Source of the DNA: DATGLE01 sp035294325
GTDB taxonomy: Bacteria > Chloroflexota > Ktedonobacteria > Ktedonobacterales > Ktedonobacteraceae
NCBI GenBank assembly: GCA_035294325.1
Contig: DATGLE010000160.1
Coordinates: 1 to 40,287, forward strand
DNA: 40,287 nt
Direction: 5' to 3'
This document shows, piece after piece, positions 1 through 8,521 of the stretch. The position numbers and the translations under genes are program-made. Numbering within the stretch: position 1 is the first letter of the stretch; each line of letters begins with the position of its first letter. The notes beneath the pieces are model-generated. The model was not told where the DNA came from. It saw only the letters and a program-made list of their open reading frames with translations, and made no database searches.

Positions 1-293
1 TCTTTCTGTTTCGTTGTACGCTTGATACAATCTGTCACAGATTTCTGGATGAGGTTCGTTATCTTTCTGTATCTACGCTCTACCATCGCCAGGGTTAGAG
101 CGTGAATCTGTTCTCCGGCGCCAGTACTTGCGGGCACCTGCGCCGCACGAGTGGTCAGCGAGGGTGTCGGGAAGCAGACACACTTTCAGGCGCAAAACAT
201 CACCGTTAGAGTATACCATAACAGTCTACACCGGGGATGTCATCTTGAATTAGCGCAGAGAGTTCTGGAGGAGGAACAAACTTTGCCCACTGA
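1..293. other. Non-coding stretch, no gene recognised
   Basis: I see no convincing coding frame, RNA gene or long inverted repeat in these bases. The octamer TCTTTCTG occurs at position 1 and again at position 61. The stretch ends at the predicted hsdM promoter. An upstream hsdR could lie beyond the left edge but cannot be seen. Confidence 0.5.
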
Positions 294-322
294 TTGACTC
301 TTCCGCCTTACCCCTGTAAAAT
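294..322 (+). promoter_or_regulatory. Sigma-70-like promoter of hsdM
   Basis: TTGACT at 294-299 and TAAAAT at 317-322 are separated by 17 bases. The predicted start near 329 leaves a leader of about 165 nt before hsdM, and that leader contains a complete tripartite palindromic element. Confidence 0.6.
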
Positions 323-352
323 CTCATCGTGACGCGCAAGTGCCGCCAGCGT

Positions 353-460
353 TCTCGCGCCAGCGGCGCTCGCCTTATAGATGTTGTGTTGTGGGGAAAA
401 ATGCGCTGCGCGCATTTTTCCCCACAACACAACATCTAACCATGACGCGGCGGATCCGCG
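353..460 (+). repeat. Tripartite palindromic element, copy 1 (A-P-B)
   Basis: Module A (353-373) is a GC-rich hairpin close to the consensus CGCGCCTGCGGCGCTCG. Module P is a perfect palindrome with 28-nt arms at 378-405 and 411-438 and a 5-nt loop CTGCG. Module B is the short hairpin CGCGGCGGATCCGCG at 446-460. The whole element lies in the predicted 5' leader of hsdM and would fold into a very stable RNA hairpin ahead of its ribosome binding site. Confidence 0.85.
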
Positions 461-495
461 CAGGCGTAAGCAGATGAGAACTGTAGGGAGGCGAA

Positions 496-2571
496 ATGAG
501 CGATTTCAGCATCAACAATTTCAGCGAGAAGGTCAACTTTCTGTGGAGCATCGCCGAAATTATCCGCGACACCTTCAATCGCAGCGATTATAAAGACGTG
601 ATCCTGCCTTTCACCGTCCTGCGCCGCATCGATTGCGTACTGGAGCCGACCAGACAGAAGGTGCTGGAACAGTACGAGATGCTACAACGCTTACAGCGCG
701 AGCAAAAGACGCAGTTGCAAAATATGGAACGCCATCTCAGCAGCGCCTCCGGCTACGCCTTCTACAACCTTTCCCCCTACGACTTCAAACGCCTGCTCGA
801 AGACCATGCGCAGCTCGCCACCAACCTGCAAAGCTACATCAACGGATTCAGCGAGAATATGCGCGAGGTGCTCGACAACTTCGGCTTCCCCAATACCATC
901 GCGAAGCTCAACAGTGCGAAATTGCTCTATCCGGTCATGGAGCGCTTCAAAAACATCGATCTGCACCCCGACAAGGTTTCTAACCATGAGATGGGCTACA
1001 TCTTCGAGGAACTGATCCGCAGGTATAACGAGGCGCTGAACGAGAACCCCGGCGAGCACTTCACGCCACGCGAGGTCATCCGCCTGATGGTCTCGCTCTC
1101 GCTGGCCCTCGATAGCAGGAAAATCAAGGAGACGCCATACCTCACCCTGACGATCAGCGATCCCTGCTGTGGCACCGGCGGCATGCTGATCACGGCCAAA
1201 GAGCGCATCCTGGAGATCAACGGGACGGCCAGAATCTATCTTTATGGGCAGGAGGTCAACCCCGAAACCTACGCCATCTGCAAATCCGACCTTTATATGC
1301 AGAGCGCCGATGGCCGCGACGCAGAGCATATCGCGCTGAGCAACTGCCTGACCGGCGACTCGCACGCTCAGATGACCTTCGACTACCAGTTCGCCAATCC
1401 GCCCTATGGCAAGGACTGGAAGGCGTTCCAGACGACAATCGAGGCCGAATATGAGCGTAAGGACGCCGGACGCTTCGGCGCCGGGCTGCCGCGCGTGAGC
1501 GATGGTCAATTGCTCTTCCTCCAGCATATGATAGCGCGCATGAAGGCGCCGGAGGATGGCGGCGGGCGCGTGGCAATCGTGATGAACGGCTCGCCACTCT
1601 TTACCGGCGACGCCGAAAGCGGCGAGAGCGAGATCCGGCGCTGGATTCTGAAAAACGACTGGCTCGAAGCCATCGTGGCCCTGCCGGAACAGATCTTCTA
1701 CAACACCGGCATCACCACCTACGTCTGGCTGCTCACCAATCGCAAGGAGGAGCGGCGGCGCGGCAAGGTGCAACTCATCAACGCCGCCGATTTCTGGGTG
1801 CCGGCGCGCAAGAGCCTGGGCAACAAGCGGCGCGAGATCTCGCGCGAGCACATCAGGCAGATCACCGAACTCTATCTCGCCTTCGCCGAGGACGAGCACT
1901 CGAAAATCTTCTCGACCAGCGATTTCGGCTATCGCAAAATCGTTATCGAACGGCCCCTGCGCCTCAACTTCCAGGCCAGCGCCGAGCGTATCGCGCGCCT
2001 GCAAGATCAGAAAGCCTTCCGCGACCTCGCCAACGGCAAACGCAAAAAGGGCCAGCCCGCGCTCTTCGAGAATGGCGGCGGCGCCGAACTGCAAGCCGCC
2101 ATTCTCGCCATGCTCGCGAAGTTGCCCGGCACGCTCTACAAGGACCGCGCCACCTTCGAGCAGGCGCTGACCGGGGCCGCGCGCGCCGCGCGGCTCACGC
2201 TCACGCCCGCGATCAGCAAGGCCATCCTCAACGCGCTCGGCGAACGCGACGAGACGGCGGAGATCTGCCGCGACCAGGACGGCAATCCCGAACCAGATCC
2301 CGACCTGCGCGACACCGAGAACGTCCCGCTGAATGAAGATATATGGCAATATTTCGAGCGCGAGGTCAGGCCGCACGTGCCCGACGCGTGGATCAACACG
2401 AAGGTGCGAGACCGCAAAGACGGCCAGGTCGGCAAAGTCGGCTACGAAATCAACTTCAACCGCTATTTTTATAAATACCAGCCCCCACGCCCCCTTGAGG
2501 AGATCGAGGCCGACCTGCGCGCTCTGGAAAAGGATATCGTGGAGCTTCTGCGGGAGGTGATGAGGTGCTAA
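496..2571 (+). CDS. hsdM: Type I restriction-modification methyltransferase subunit HsdM
   Basis: Modification subunit of a type I restriction-modification system, predicted to transfer a methyl group from SAM to adenine N6 in the site chosen by HsdS. The 691-residue protein starts with an HsdM N-terminal helical domain (about 1-170). The Rossmann methylase follows, with SAM-binding motif I DPCCGTGGM at 222-230 and catalytic motif IV NPPYGKDW at 301-308. After the methylase there is a C-terminal extension of about 200 residues, longer than in compact HsdM proteins. The ATG is preceded by GGGAGG at good spacing. The stop overlaps the GTG start of hsdS by 7 bases, so the two are translationally coupled. 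No hsdR lies in the window, so the restriction subunit is upstream, elsewhere or absent. Confidence 0.95.
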   Translation: MSDFSINNFSEKVNFLWSIAEIIRDTFNRSDYKDVILPFTVLRRIDCVLEPTRQKVLEQYEMLQRLQREQKTQLQNMERHLSSASGYAFYNLSPYDFKRLLEDHAQLATNLQSYINGFSENMREVLDNFGFPNTIAKLNSAKLLYPVMERFKNIDLHPDKVSNHEMGYIFEELIRRYNEALNENPGEHFTPREVIRLMVSLSLALDSRKIKETPYLTLTISDPCCGTGGMLITAKERILEINGTARIYLYGQEVNPETYAICKSDLYMQSADGRDAEHIALSNCLTGDSHAQMTFDYQFANPPYGKDWKAFQTTIEAEYERKDAGRFGAGLPRVSDGQLLFLQHMIARMKAPEDGGGRVAIVMNGSPLFTGDAESGESEIRRWILKNDWLEAIVALPEQIFYNTGITTYVWLLTNRKEERRRGKVQLINAADFWVPARKSLGNKRREISREHIRQITELYLAFAEDEHSKIFSTSDFGYRKIVIERPLRLNFQASAERIARLQDQKAFRDLANGKRKKGQPALFENGGGAELQAAILAMLAKLPGTLYKDRATFEQALTGAARAARLTLTPAISKAILNALGERDETAEICRDQDGNPEPDPDLRDTENVPLNEDIWQYFEREVRPHVPDAWINTKVRDRKDGQVGKVGYEINFNRYFYKYQPPRPLEEIEADLRALEKDIVELLREVMRC

Positions 2572-3995
2572 AGCGCCTCAAATACGCTGTCGCCATCAAC
2601 CCCGATGTTTTGCCGGAGGAGACCGATCCCGATTACGTCCTGCGCTACGTCGATATTGGCAGCGTGGATGCCAGCGGGACTATCCTGCGCGCGGAGGAGA
2701 TGAAGTTTCGCGACGCGCCGAGCCGCGCGCGCCGCCGGGTGCAGCATGGCGATGTCATCGTTTCGACGGTGCGCACCTACCTGCGCGCCATCGCCCTGAT
2801 CGAGCATCCGCCGGCCAATCTCGTCGTCTCTACCGGCTTCGCTGTGCTGCGGCCAGGACCGGGGATAGAGCCGGCGTTTTTGTGGCGGCTCGTGCAGTCT
2901 CCACAGTTCGTAGCGCTGGTCATGGCACATTCGGAGGGCGCGGGCTATCCGGCCATTTCCCCCGCGCGCCTGGCGAATCTCCCCATCTGGCTGCCGCCGC
3001 TCGCAGAACAGCGCGCCATCGTCGCCCGACTCGAACGGGCAACGGCCAGGATCAACGCGCTCATCGCCAGAAAAGAAGCCCTCATCGCGCTGCTTCAGGA
3101 GTGGCGCGCGGCGCTCATCAATCGCGTCGTGACGCGCGGATTGGACGGCTCTCTCCAGGATACTTTTTGGGCGGAGGTGGAATCTTCACATGGGCCAGCA
3201 CAAGGCCCCCGCCACCCCATTTCCCCGCCCCTGGCCCCTACGGTGGCTACGAATCAGTCCCCGCGCCTGCTGCGGACCACCGTAGGGGCCAGGGGCGGTT
3301 GGGTTGTGGGGCCGGGGCCTTGTGCTGGCCCACGAGGGAGTTCCTCCCAGGCCCATAAAGTATCGGGGAGCGCGTGGCCGGGGCAGATTCCCGCGCACTG
3401 GCGGCGGATGATGTTGAAACGCTGTCTTGTCTCGCTGAGGGATGGCACGCATGGCACATTCGCAAGGGTAAGCGATGGCGTGCCGCTGCTCGGCGCGAAA
3501 AACGTACACGATGGGCGGCTCGTCATCACCGATCAGGAGAGCCGCATCGCATACGAGGACTTCGCGCGGCTCGACAGCAGTGGCTACCTCCAGCCGGGCG
3601 ATCTGCTGCTGACCATCGTCGGCAGCATCGGGCGCGTCGCCATCTTCGATCATGGAGGGCCGCTTGCCTTCCAGCGCAGTGTTGCCACGCTGCGTTTCCG
3701 GCCAGAGCACGACGCTCATTACTTTTACTATCTCGCACAATGCAGTTGCTTTCAGTCTTTCCTGGCATCTTATACGCGGCAGAGCGCGCAGAGCGGCGTT
3801 TACCTGGCCGATGTGGCGCGGCTGCCGGTGATCGTGCCGCCGCTCGCCGAGCAGCGTGCCATCGCCGCCTATCTTGACCGCGAGACCGCCAGCATCGACG
3901 CGCTCATCACCCGCATTCGCGCGAGCATAGAGAAATTGCGCGAGTACAGTGCCGCCCTGCTCGCCGGCTCCATCGTGAGTGAGGCAGGATTATGA
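2565..3995 (+). CDS. hsdS: Type I restriction specificity subunit HsdS with in-frame palindromic insert
   Basis: DNA-recognition subunit of the type I complex. Two half-repeats are visible. Target recognition domain 1 (about 1-140) is followed by a conserved region beginning PPLAEQRAI at 144. Target recognition domain 2 (about 274-424) is followed by a second conserved region beginning PPLAEQRAI at 425. This is the normal two-TRD design at 476 residues. The start is GTG, overlapping hsdM. Residues about 209-256, between the two halves, are low-complexity Gly/Pro/Arg-rich. They are encoded by a long imperfect palindrome (3191-3332) that looks like an inserted repeat and still leaves the frame open. 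The insert lies where spacer length between the TRDs matters, so it could alter or abolish activity. Confidence 0.93.
   Translation: MLKRLKYAVAINPDVLPEETDPDYVLRYVDIGSVDASGTILRAEEMKFRDAPSRARRRVQHGDVIVSTVRTYLRAIALIEHPPANLVVSTGFAVLRPGPGIEPAFLWRLVQSPQFVALVMAHSEGAGYPAISPARLANLPIWLPPLAEQRAIVARLERATARINALIARKEALIALLQEWRAALINRVVTRGLDGSLQDTFWAEVESSHGPAQGPRHPISPPLAPTVATNQSPRLLRTTVGARGGWVVGPGPCAGPRGSSSQAHKVSGSAWPGQIPAHWRRMMLKRCLVSLRDGTHGTFARVSDGVPLLGAKNVHDGRLVITDQESRIAYEDFARLDSSGYLQPGDLLLTIVGSIGRVAIFDHGGPLAFQRSVATLRFRPEHDAHYFYYLAQCSCFQSFLASYTRQSAQSGVYLADVARLPVIVPPLAEQRAIAAYLDRETASIDALITRIRASIEKLREYSAALLAGSIVSEAGL
3191..3332. repeat. 142-bp imperfect palindrome inside hsdS
   Basis: The arms are 3191-3246 and 3277-3332, 56 nt each and gap-free. 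By my hand alignment about 47 of 56 positions are complementary, with perfect ends (TGGGCCAGCACAAGGCCCC paired with its complement) and a diverged middle. The 30-nt loop contains CGCGCCTGCTGCGGA, similar to module A of the intergenic elements. The palindrome has an open frame on the hsdS strand and adds about 47 codons. Confidence 0.85.
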
Positions 3996-4243
3996 ACGAC
4001 CAGAAGCGGCGTTCTTTCCGTGCACAGCCGCGCGATCATGGCGTGTTCCCAGCAAGATCGGCCATATGCGCCGGGGCGCGCCGCTGGCCGGAGGGGGCCT
4101 GGGGAAGTGGGACAGGCCGAGCGCAAGCCCTTGCGCACCCGGGGGCCTTGCGTTGGGGATGGTGGCCTGGCCTCATTGCGCGGCCACGCATTTTGATTAT
4201 CGGAGGCAGAAAAATCTCCTGCGCGTTTGTAAGACACCAATAG
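3992..4243 (+). CDS. Short ORF overlapping the hsdS stop, possibly a truncated gene
   Basis: An ATG overlaps the TGA stop of hsdS in an ATGA arrangement, as expected for a third coupled gene of the operon. The 83-residue product begins MNDQKRRSFRAQ, then becomes Trp/Gly/Arg-rich with no recognisable domain. One reading is the 5' end of a lost gene, for example an hsdR-type or accessory gene, whose body was replaced by unrelated GC-rich sequence. A chance ORF is equally possible. Confidence 0.25.
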   Translation: MNDQKRRSFRAQPRDHGVFPARSAICAGARRWPEGAWGSGTGRAQALAHPGALRWGWWPGLIARPRILIIGGRKISCAFVRHQ

Positions 4244-4353
4244 CACTCTGTGCAGGGCAAATACGCACAGGAGGTAGTACTTTATTCTCTACATTACTTT
4301 TAGCCAATCCTCAACATCAACTGCTTCAGCAGTACCAGAGTCAGGGGGAGTTT

Positions 4354-4458
4354 GCGCGGCTCCGCCGCGCCAGAGAGAATTGATGTGATGGAGCAGGAGC
4401 GCTTCGCGCTCCTGCTCCATCACATCAATTCTCCAGCGAGCGCCGCAGGCGCGAGCAC
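4354..4458 (-). repeat. Tripartite palindromic element, copy 2 (B-P-A, reverse orientation)
   Basis: Module B is GCGCGGCTCCGCCGCGC at 4354-4370. Module P is a perfect palindrome with 28-nt arms (4375-4402 and 4406-4433) around TTC, so the reverse strand shows the core GCGCGAAGCGC. Module A is the reverse complement of the consensus at 4436-4458. The element sits just upstream of the kwaA promoter. I see nothing in 4244-4353. Confidence 0.9.
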
Positions 4459-4495
4459 GCAAGGGTGCCGGAAAGCAGGTACCTCTCTATCTCTA

Positions 4496-4524
4496 TTGCC
4501 AAACACGACAAAATAGTGTAGATT
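4496..4524 (+). promoter_or_regulatory. Sigma-70-like promoter of kwaA-kwaB
   Basis: TTGCCA (4496-4501) and TAGATT (4519-4524) are spaced by 17 bases, about 55 bases upstream of the kwaA start and directly downstream of repeat copy 2. Confidence 0.5.
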
Positions 4525-4580
4525 TGCATGCGTGAGGAAGAGGTAAGAGGGGAGAACGCCTCAACGGAAGGGAAAGGCGC

Positions 4581-5105
4581 ATGTCCAACCTGTTTGTGCG
4601 CAGCATGCTCTTTATCAGCTCCTACTTTCCGCTCACCCTGATCTTTTTCATTTTTCTCTTTAATAAACACTGGATATGGGCGAGCGCGGTACTGGCACTG
4701 GGAATCTTCAGCCTTGTAGTGATGGCTGCATACCTTCTGCGCACGAGGACCGAGGGCATCTCGCAGGACAAAATAACCAGCTATGAACGTCGAGATAGCG
4801 ATGTGATGGCCTACATCGCTACCTACCTCATTCCCTTCGTCACCTATCCCCTTGAGGGCATTCAGCAGGTCGCCGCGCTGCTCGTCTTTCTCATTGTCTT
4901 GCTCGTCCTGTATGTGAACTCGAATATGCTCTATATCAATCCGATGCTCAATCTCGTCGGCTATCACCTCTACGAAATTACCATCGAGCATAGCGATCTG
5001 TCGCACTTCCTGATAACGCGCTATCGTGTGAAGGTTGGCAAACCGCTCTACTTTGTGCGTATCAGCGACGACATTTTTCTAGAAAAGAAAGTGATTGTTC
5101 CATGA
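4581..5105 (+). CDS. kwaA: Kiwa anti-phage protein KwaA (membrane component)
   Basis: Small integral membrane protein of 174 residues with about four hydrophobic segments (roughly 10-28, 33-53, 75-110 as one or two helices, and 116-132) and a short C-terminal cytoplasmic tail. Size, topology and the ATGA overlap with a KwaB-like gene match the Kiwa two-gene defence system. In that system KwaA is the membrane component proposed to sense phage attack and to recruit or activate KwaB. The start is supported by GAAGGGAAAGG upstream. Assignment rests mainly on the partner gene and architecture, because KwaA sequences are poorly conserved. It lies 585 bases after hsdS with its own promoter, which suggests an independent defence module in the same island. 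Confidence 0.75.
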   Translation: MSNLFVRSMLFISSYFPLTLIFFIFLFNKHWIWASAVLALGIFSLVVMAAYLLRTRTEGISQDKITSYERRDSDVMAYIATYLIPFVTYPLEGIQQVAALLVFLIVLLVLYVNSNMLYINPMLNLVGYHLYEITIEHSDLSHFLITRYRVKVGKPLYFVRISDDIFLEKKVIVP

Positions 5106-6088
5106 CCACCGTCAGGGCTAATGTAGAACAGGTCCTCCGAGACATCCTGGCGATTGACCTGAGGACCTGTAGCATCGAAGTCTGTCTCGCCTCGGTAGAT
5201 GAGGGCGAGCCGATCCCGCAATTTCAGCGCTTGCTCCTCTCGGAGAAGCTCAAGCATACGTTTCGCGAAGTTGTGATCGCCGTGCTCGACGATTATCGCC
5301 GGGAACAGCAGAGGCACAACCTTGTGCTGCAAGATTTTAACGTCGAAGCGAAGCCGGAGGAGCACGAGATCGAGTATCTCGACCTCACGAGCTACGGAGT
5401 CATCGCCAAGCAGATTGAGCCGCTGAACAGGTTTAACAGCCTGGATACCTTCCGTGAAGAGAGGGCGTTCATCTCCGGGCTGCGTTTCTACGTCATCATC
5501 GCGCAGCCGCCGGAGGGCGAGGCCATCTACTTCTATCGCCACTATACACCCAGAAAACTGCTGAGCCAGTCGCCATTTTTCGGCATCCGCTGGCTAAGCA
5601 ACAACTACTACTACGAGCGCATAGAGGAGCCAGTCTTCCTCTTCGACAGCTTTTTAGATAGCATCAGTCGCGGCAACGACCTCTTCATTCTCAAAAAGGA
5701 GCACTTTTATTACATGTTCCGCTTCCTGGAAGAGTTGCTCAAGACGGCCCAGGAGACACTGGAACTGATTCGGGCGCGCATCCCCATCGTCAATTTCGAG
5801 ACCTTCGCCCGCTCCTGCTCGCGCAACAAGACCAAGATGCAGAAGCTCAGGAATATCGCCAGCCAGCCCTATCTGAGCACCATCACCATCGAGGACATGA
5901 AAAAGGTGATCGCCAGCAACAATCTCAACATTCGCGTTGTGCTCGTCAACGGGCAGGAGATGCTGTACTACGAACGCGAGGATCCGTGGGCCATCCTCAA
6001 GCTGCTGGATGATGACTACCTCCACTCGCTGATGACGGGCCAGCATTACGTCGTTGATAGCAAGCGTGATATGGCAGTGTCGAACTGA
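5102..6088 (+). CDS. kwaB: Kiwa anti-phage protein KwaB (DUF4868 family)
   Basis: The 328-residue soluble protein has the size and layout of KwaB. It has an N-terminal alpha/beta part with charged strands, a central region rich in Tyr and Phe (about 140-215), and a C-terminal part containing the basic segment SRNKTKMQKLRNIA (about 240-253) and a strand-rich end. The family (DUF4868) supplies the effector of Kiwa, reported to bind DNA and interfere with phage replication. The ATG overlaps the kwaA stop by four bases (ATGA), so translation is coupled. No nuclease motif is obvious. Family assignment is from recognition of the gene pair and fold pattern, not from a database search. Confidence 0.8.
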   Translation: MTTVRANVEQVLRDILAIDLRTCSIEVCLASVDEGEPIPQFQRLLLSEKLKHTFREVVIAVLDDYRREQQRHNLVLQDFNVEAKPEEHEIEYLDLTSYGVIAKQIEPLNRFNSLDTFREERAFISGLRFYVIIAQPPEGEAIYFYRHYTPRKLLSQSPFFGIRWLSNNYYYERIEEPVFLFDSFLDSISRGNDLFILKKEHFYYMFRFLEELLKTAQETLELIRARIPIVNFETFARSCSRNKTKMQKLRNIASQPYLSTITIEDMKKVIASNNLNIRVVLVNGQEMLYYEREDPWAILKLLDDDYLHSLMTGQHYVVDSKRDMAVSN

Positions 6089-6147
6089 TACGCTTTTCAG
6101 CCTGGTTTCAGATACGTGCAATATACTCGGACGGTGGAGGGATGCCT

Positions 6148-7647
6148 ATGCACAATATATCTGAAACCGCGCAGCACAGGGCTGCGCACCATCACCTTCT
6201 TACACTGGCGGCGCTCGGACTGGCGCTCGTCGTCGCGCTTGCCGGCGCCATAGTCTTTCTCCATCGCACAGCCAACCCCGCCGCGACGGGTTCGCCCGCT
6301 GCGACTGCAACGCCCATCACTTCATCGGCCTGGTCGGGCCACAATACGGCCATGACCATAAAAGATGGGGTGGCCTACGTTGGCACCGTCGATCACGCCG
6401 TTTACGCGCTGCGCCTGCGCGATGGCAAACTGCTGTGGCGTCAGAGCACCGCCGATGCCGTTGATAGCGCGCCACTGGTCTCCGATAGCGGCATAGTCTA
6501 TTTCACTTCGTTCGGATATATGGGATCAGGCACGATCTTCGCCATGCGCGCGGGCGATGGTAAGCTGCTGTGGCACTATAGCTCCATGAGCCAGATATTC
6601 GGGCGCAGACTGGCAAACGGCAAGCTCTACGCCTCTCTGGGAAACGGTGATATCATCGCACTGGATGCCGGCAATGGCAAGCTGCTGTGGCGCTATGCCA
6701 TTGGAAGCGATCCCTCCGGCTGGTTGCTTGCTGCTAATGGCGTAATCTATACGGCTACGGAGAGGTATAAAGGGTCGAATAGCTTCTATGCATTGCGGGC
6801 CAGCGATGGAAGGCTGCTGTGGCGCTACAGCGAGGCGAATACGGACCGGGTGAATACGCCCACTGTGAGTGATGGCGTGGCATATCTCGTCTCGACCAGC
6901 CAGCCCGGAATGAGCAACAGCACGATCACGGCTCTGCGCCTGCGCGATGGCGCTCTGCTCTGGAAACGCTCCTCCAATAATGGCCTCAGCGGCATCGATG
7001 GGAACTATGGCCTCTGGACGCCGCTCACCGCTGCCGATGGCGTGATCTATACGGCTACGGGCGTGCCCGCCGTCGATGCCTCCTCCTCGGCCAGCGCTGT
7101 CAGCCTGCCGCCCGTGCTGGCGACCATCGCCGATTTTCTGGGCCTCGGCAGCGCGACGGCCCACGCCAAAGGCGGACCACCGGCAGCAGCGGACCTCTAT
7201 GCCTTACAGGCCAGCGACGGGGCTATCCTCTGGCATCATGTGCTGAATCATGGAAAAGCGAGCGCACTATCCTGGCTCCAGGTCAGGGACGGGATCGTCT
7301 ACGCCAACACGATTACGGGCCAGAATGACGACACCCTGTACGCACTGCGCGCGAGCGATGGCGCTCTGATCTGGCAGCATGGCGATGATCTCATCAGCGG
7401 CGCGCTGATAACCGGCGACACGATCTATCTGAGCACTGAGAGTGGTCTGGTCTCCGCTCTGAGGCCGCGCGATGGCTCGCGGATCTGGACGTATCGCATT
7501 TTCGGAGCCGTGTTGAGTTCGGTGAATCTGGTTGGCGGGGTGGTCTATGTAGGGGCGGCCAACGGCATCATTTACGCGCTGCGGGCTGACAACGGCGCCC
7601 TGCTCTGGCACTACGCTACACAGGTAAATTACGCGGGCGGGCCGTGA
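6148..7647 (+). CDS. Membrane-anchored PQQ-like beta-propeller repeat protein
   Basis: Protein of about 499 residues with a short cytoplasmic N-terminus, one membrane helix or uncleaved signal (about 17-42), an Ala/Thr linker and then about eight repeats of the form YALRASDGALLWRY. These are typical of PQQ-type (WD40-like) beta-propellers with the tryptophan docking motif. An extra Ala/Ser-rich insertion with a hydrophobic stretch lies near residues 310-345. It is likely exposed outside the membrane as a scaffold or binding platform. No catalytic quinoprotein residues are recognisable, so an enzymatic role is not claimed. The ATG at 6148 is preferred over the one at 6142 because GGAGG at 6136-6140 is then seven bases away. 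Confidence 0.85.
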   Translation: MHNISETAQHRAAHHHLLTLAALGLALVVALAGAIVFLHRTANPAATGSPAATATPITSSAWSGHNTAMTIKDGVAYVGTVDHAVYALRLRDGKLLWRQSTADAVDSAPLVSDSGIVYFTSFGYMGSGTIFAMRAGDGKLLWHYSSMSQIFGRRLANGKLYASLGNGDIIALDAGNGKLLWRYAIGSDPSGWLLAANGVIYTATERYKGSNSFYALRASDGRLLWRYSEANTDRVNTPTVSDGVAYLVSTSQPGMSNSTITALRLRDGALLWKRSSNNGLSGIDGNYGLWTPLTAADGVIYTATGVPAVDASSSASAVSLPPVLATIADFLGLGSATAHAKGGPPAAADLYALQASDGAILWHHVLNHGKASALSWLQVRDGIVYANTITGQNDDTLYALRASDGALIWQHGDDLISGALITGDTIYLSTESGLVSALRPRDGSRIWTYRIFGAVLSSVNLVGGVVYVGAANGIIYALRADNGALLWHYATQVNYAGGP

Positions 7648-7745
7648 TCGAGAAGAGACGAGAAGGAATGATGGGACGGCGTAGAGGCGCGGCCCCTCCC
7701 GGCCAGCGCCGCGCTCCTGCACCCCGGGATTGCCAGTCTCGATGA

Positions 7746-8378
7746 TTATACCAATCCCGCCTCGATATAGGCCGGGCGGCGCAGCGATGGCGCATAGCTG
7801 TGGTCCGGGGCCACCGGGGTATCCATATGGCTATGTAAGCCCTGCACAATGAAATCCGCTGCATGCTTCAAGCTCAGCATCACCAGGAAAGGCCCCTCGG
7901 CCTCGTGGCAATGCTCGCGCAATTGCTGCGCCCCCAGCCCCGTCAGGACCAGGATGCTGCGGATGCCGGCGGCCAGCCCGGCCCGCACATCGCTCATGCT
8001 GTCGCCGACAAAGACCGCATCACTCAGGTCCAGGCCCAGTTCGTCGCGGGCGCGCAGCAGCAGGCCGGGGCGAGGTTTGCGGCAATTGCAATGCTCATCT
8101 TTCCCATGTGGACAATAATACACCTTCTCAATGTGACCGCCTGCCTCCTCGATCCCGGCGATCATCCGCCGGTGGATCTCCTCTACCGTCTCTATCGGAA
8201 TGCTGCCACGGGCTACCCCGGCCTGGTTCGTACACACCACGATACGATGCCCGGCCCGCGTCAATTGCGCAATCGCCTCGCGCGACCCCGGGATGAAACG
8301 AAACTCGCTCCAACTTTTGACATAATCTGACCGGTTTTCGTTGATGACCCCATCTCGATCAATAAAAATAGTAGCCAC
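7746..8378 (-). CDS. gmhB: HAD-family D-glycero-D-manno-heptose 1,7-bisphosphate phosphatase-like (GmhB)
   Basis: HAD-superfamily phosphatase of 210 residues. Motif I DRDGVIN (about 7-13) carries the nucleophile and acid-base aspartates, motif II is CTNQAG, and motif III-IV KPRPG and FVGDSMSD are present. A zinc-binding loop CPHGKDEHCNC inserts between them, the signature of the GmhB / histidinol-phosphatase branch. The known reaction removes a phosphate from heptose bisphosphate, but in bacteria without lipopolysaccharide the sugar substrate is uncertain. The C-terminal 45 residues are not part of the core fold. It is convergent with the upstream beta-propeller gene and appears monocistronic. 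Confidence 0.88.
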   Translation of the reverse strand: MATIFIDRDGVINENRSDYVKSWSEFRFIPGSREAIAQLTRAGHRIVVCTNQAGVARGSIPIETVEEIHRRMIAGIEEAGGHIEKVYYCPHGKDEHCNCRKPRPGLLLRARDELGLDLSDAVFVGDSMSDVRAGLAAGIRSILVLTGLGAQQLREHCHEAEGPFLVMLSLKHAADFIVQGLHSHMDTPVAPDHSYAPSLRRPAYIEAGLV

Positions 8379-8521
8379 TCTGGCACTCCCTCAATGTTTT
8401 TATAGAGATGTGAGCACGGCCATAGTTTGCTTCGACCCTCCGGCAAGCGAAGAACGTGCCTGTTAAGCATAGCGTTCTTTACAAAGCATAAGCTCCAGCA
8501 CGCTGCCAGTCAACCCGGCTA

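Noticed and set aside
691..2376. Open frame of about 560 codons on the minus strand
   Set aside because: Antisense shadow of hsdM in GC-rich DNA. It has no domain, while the plus strand has intact methylase motifs.
4375..4433. Ordinary intrinsic terminator as an explanation for the palindromes
   Set aside because: Most copies have no T-run, several lie in 5' leaders rather than after genes, and the A and B modules are unexplained by termination.
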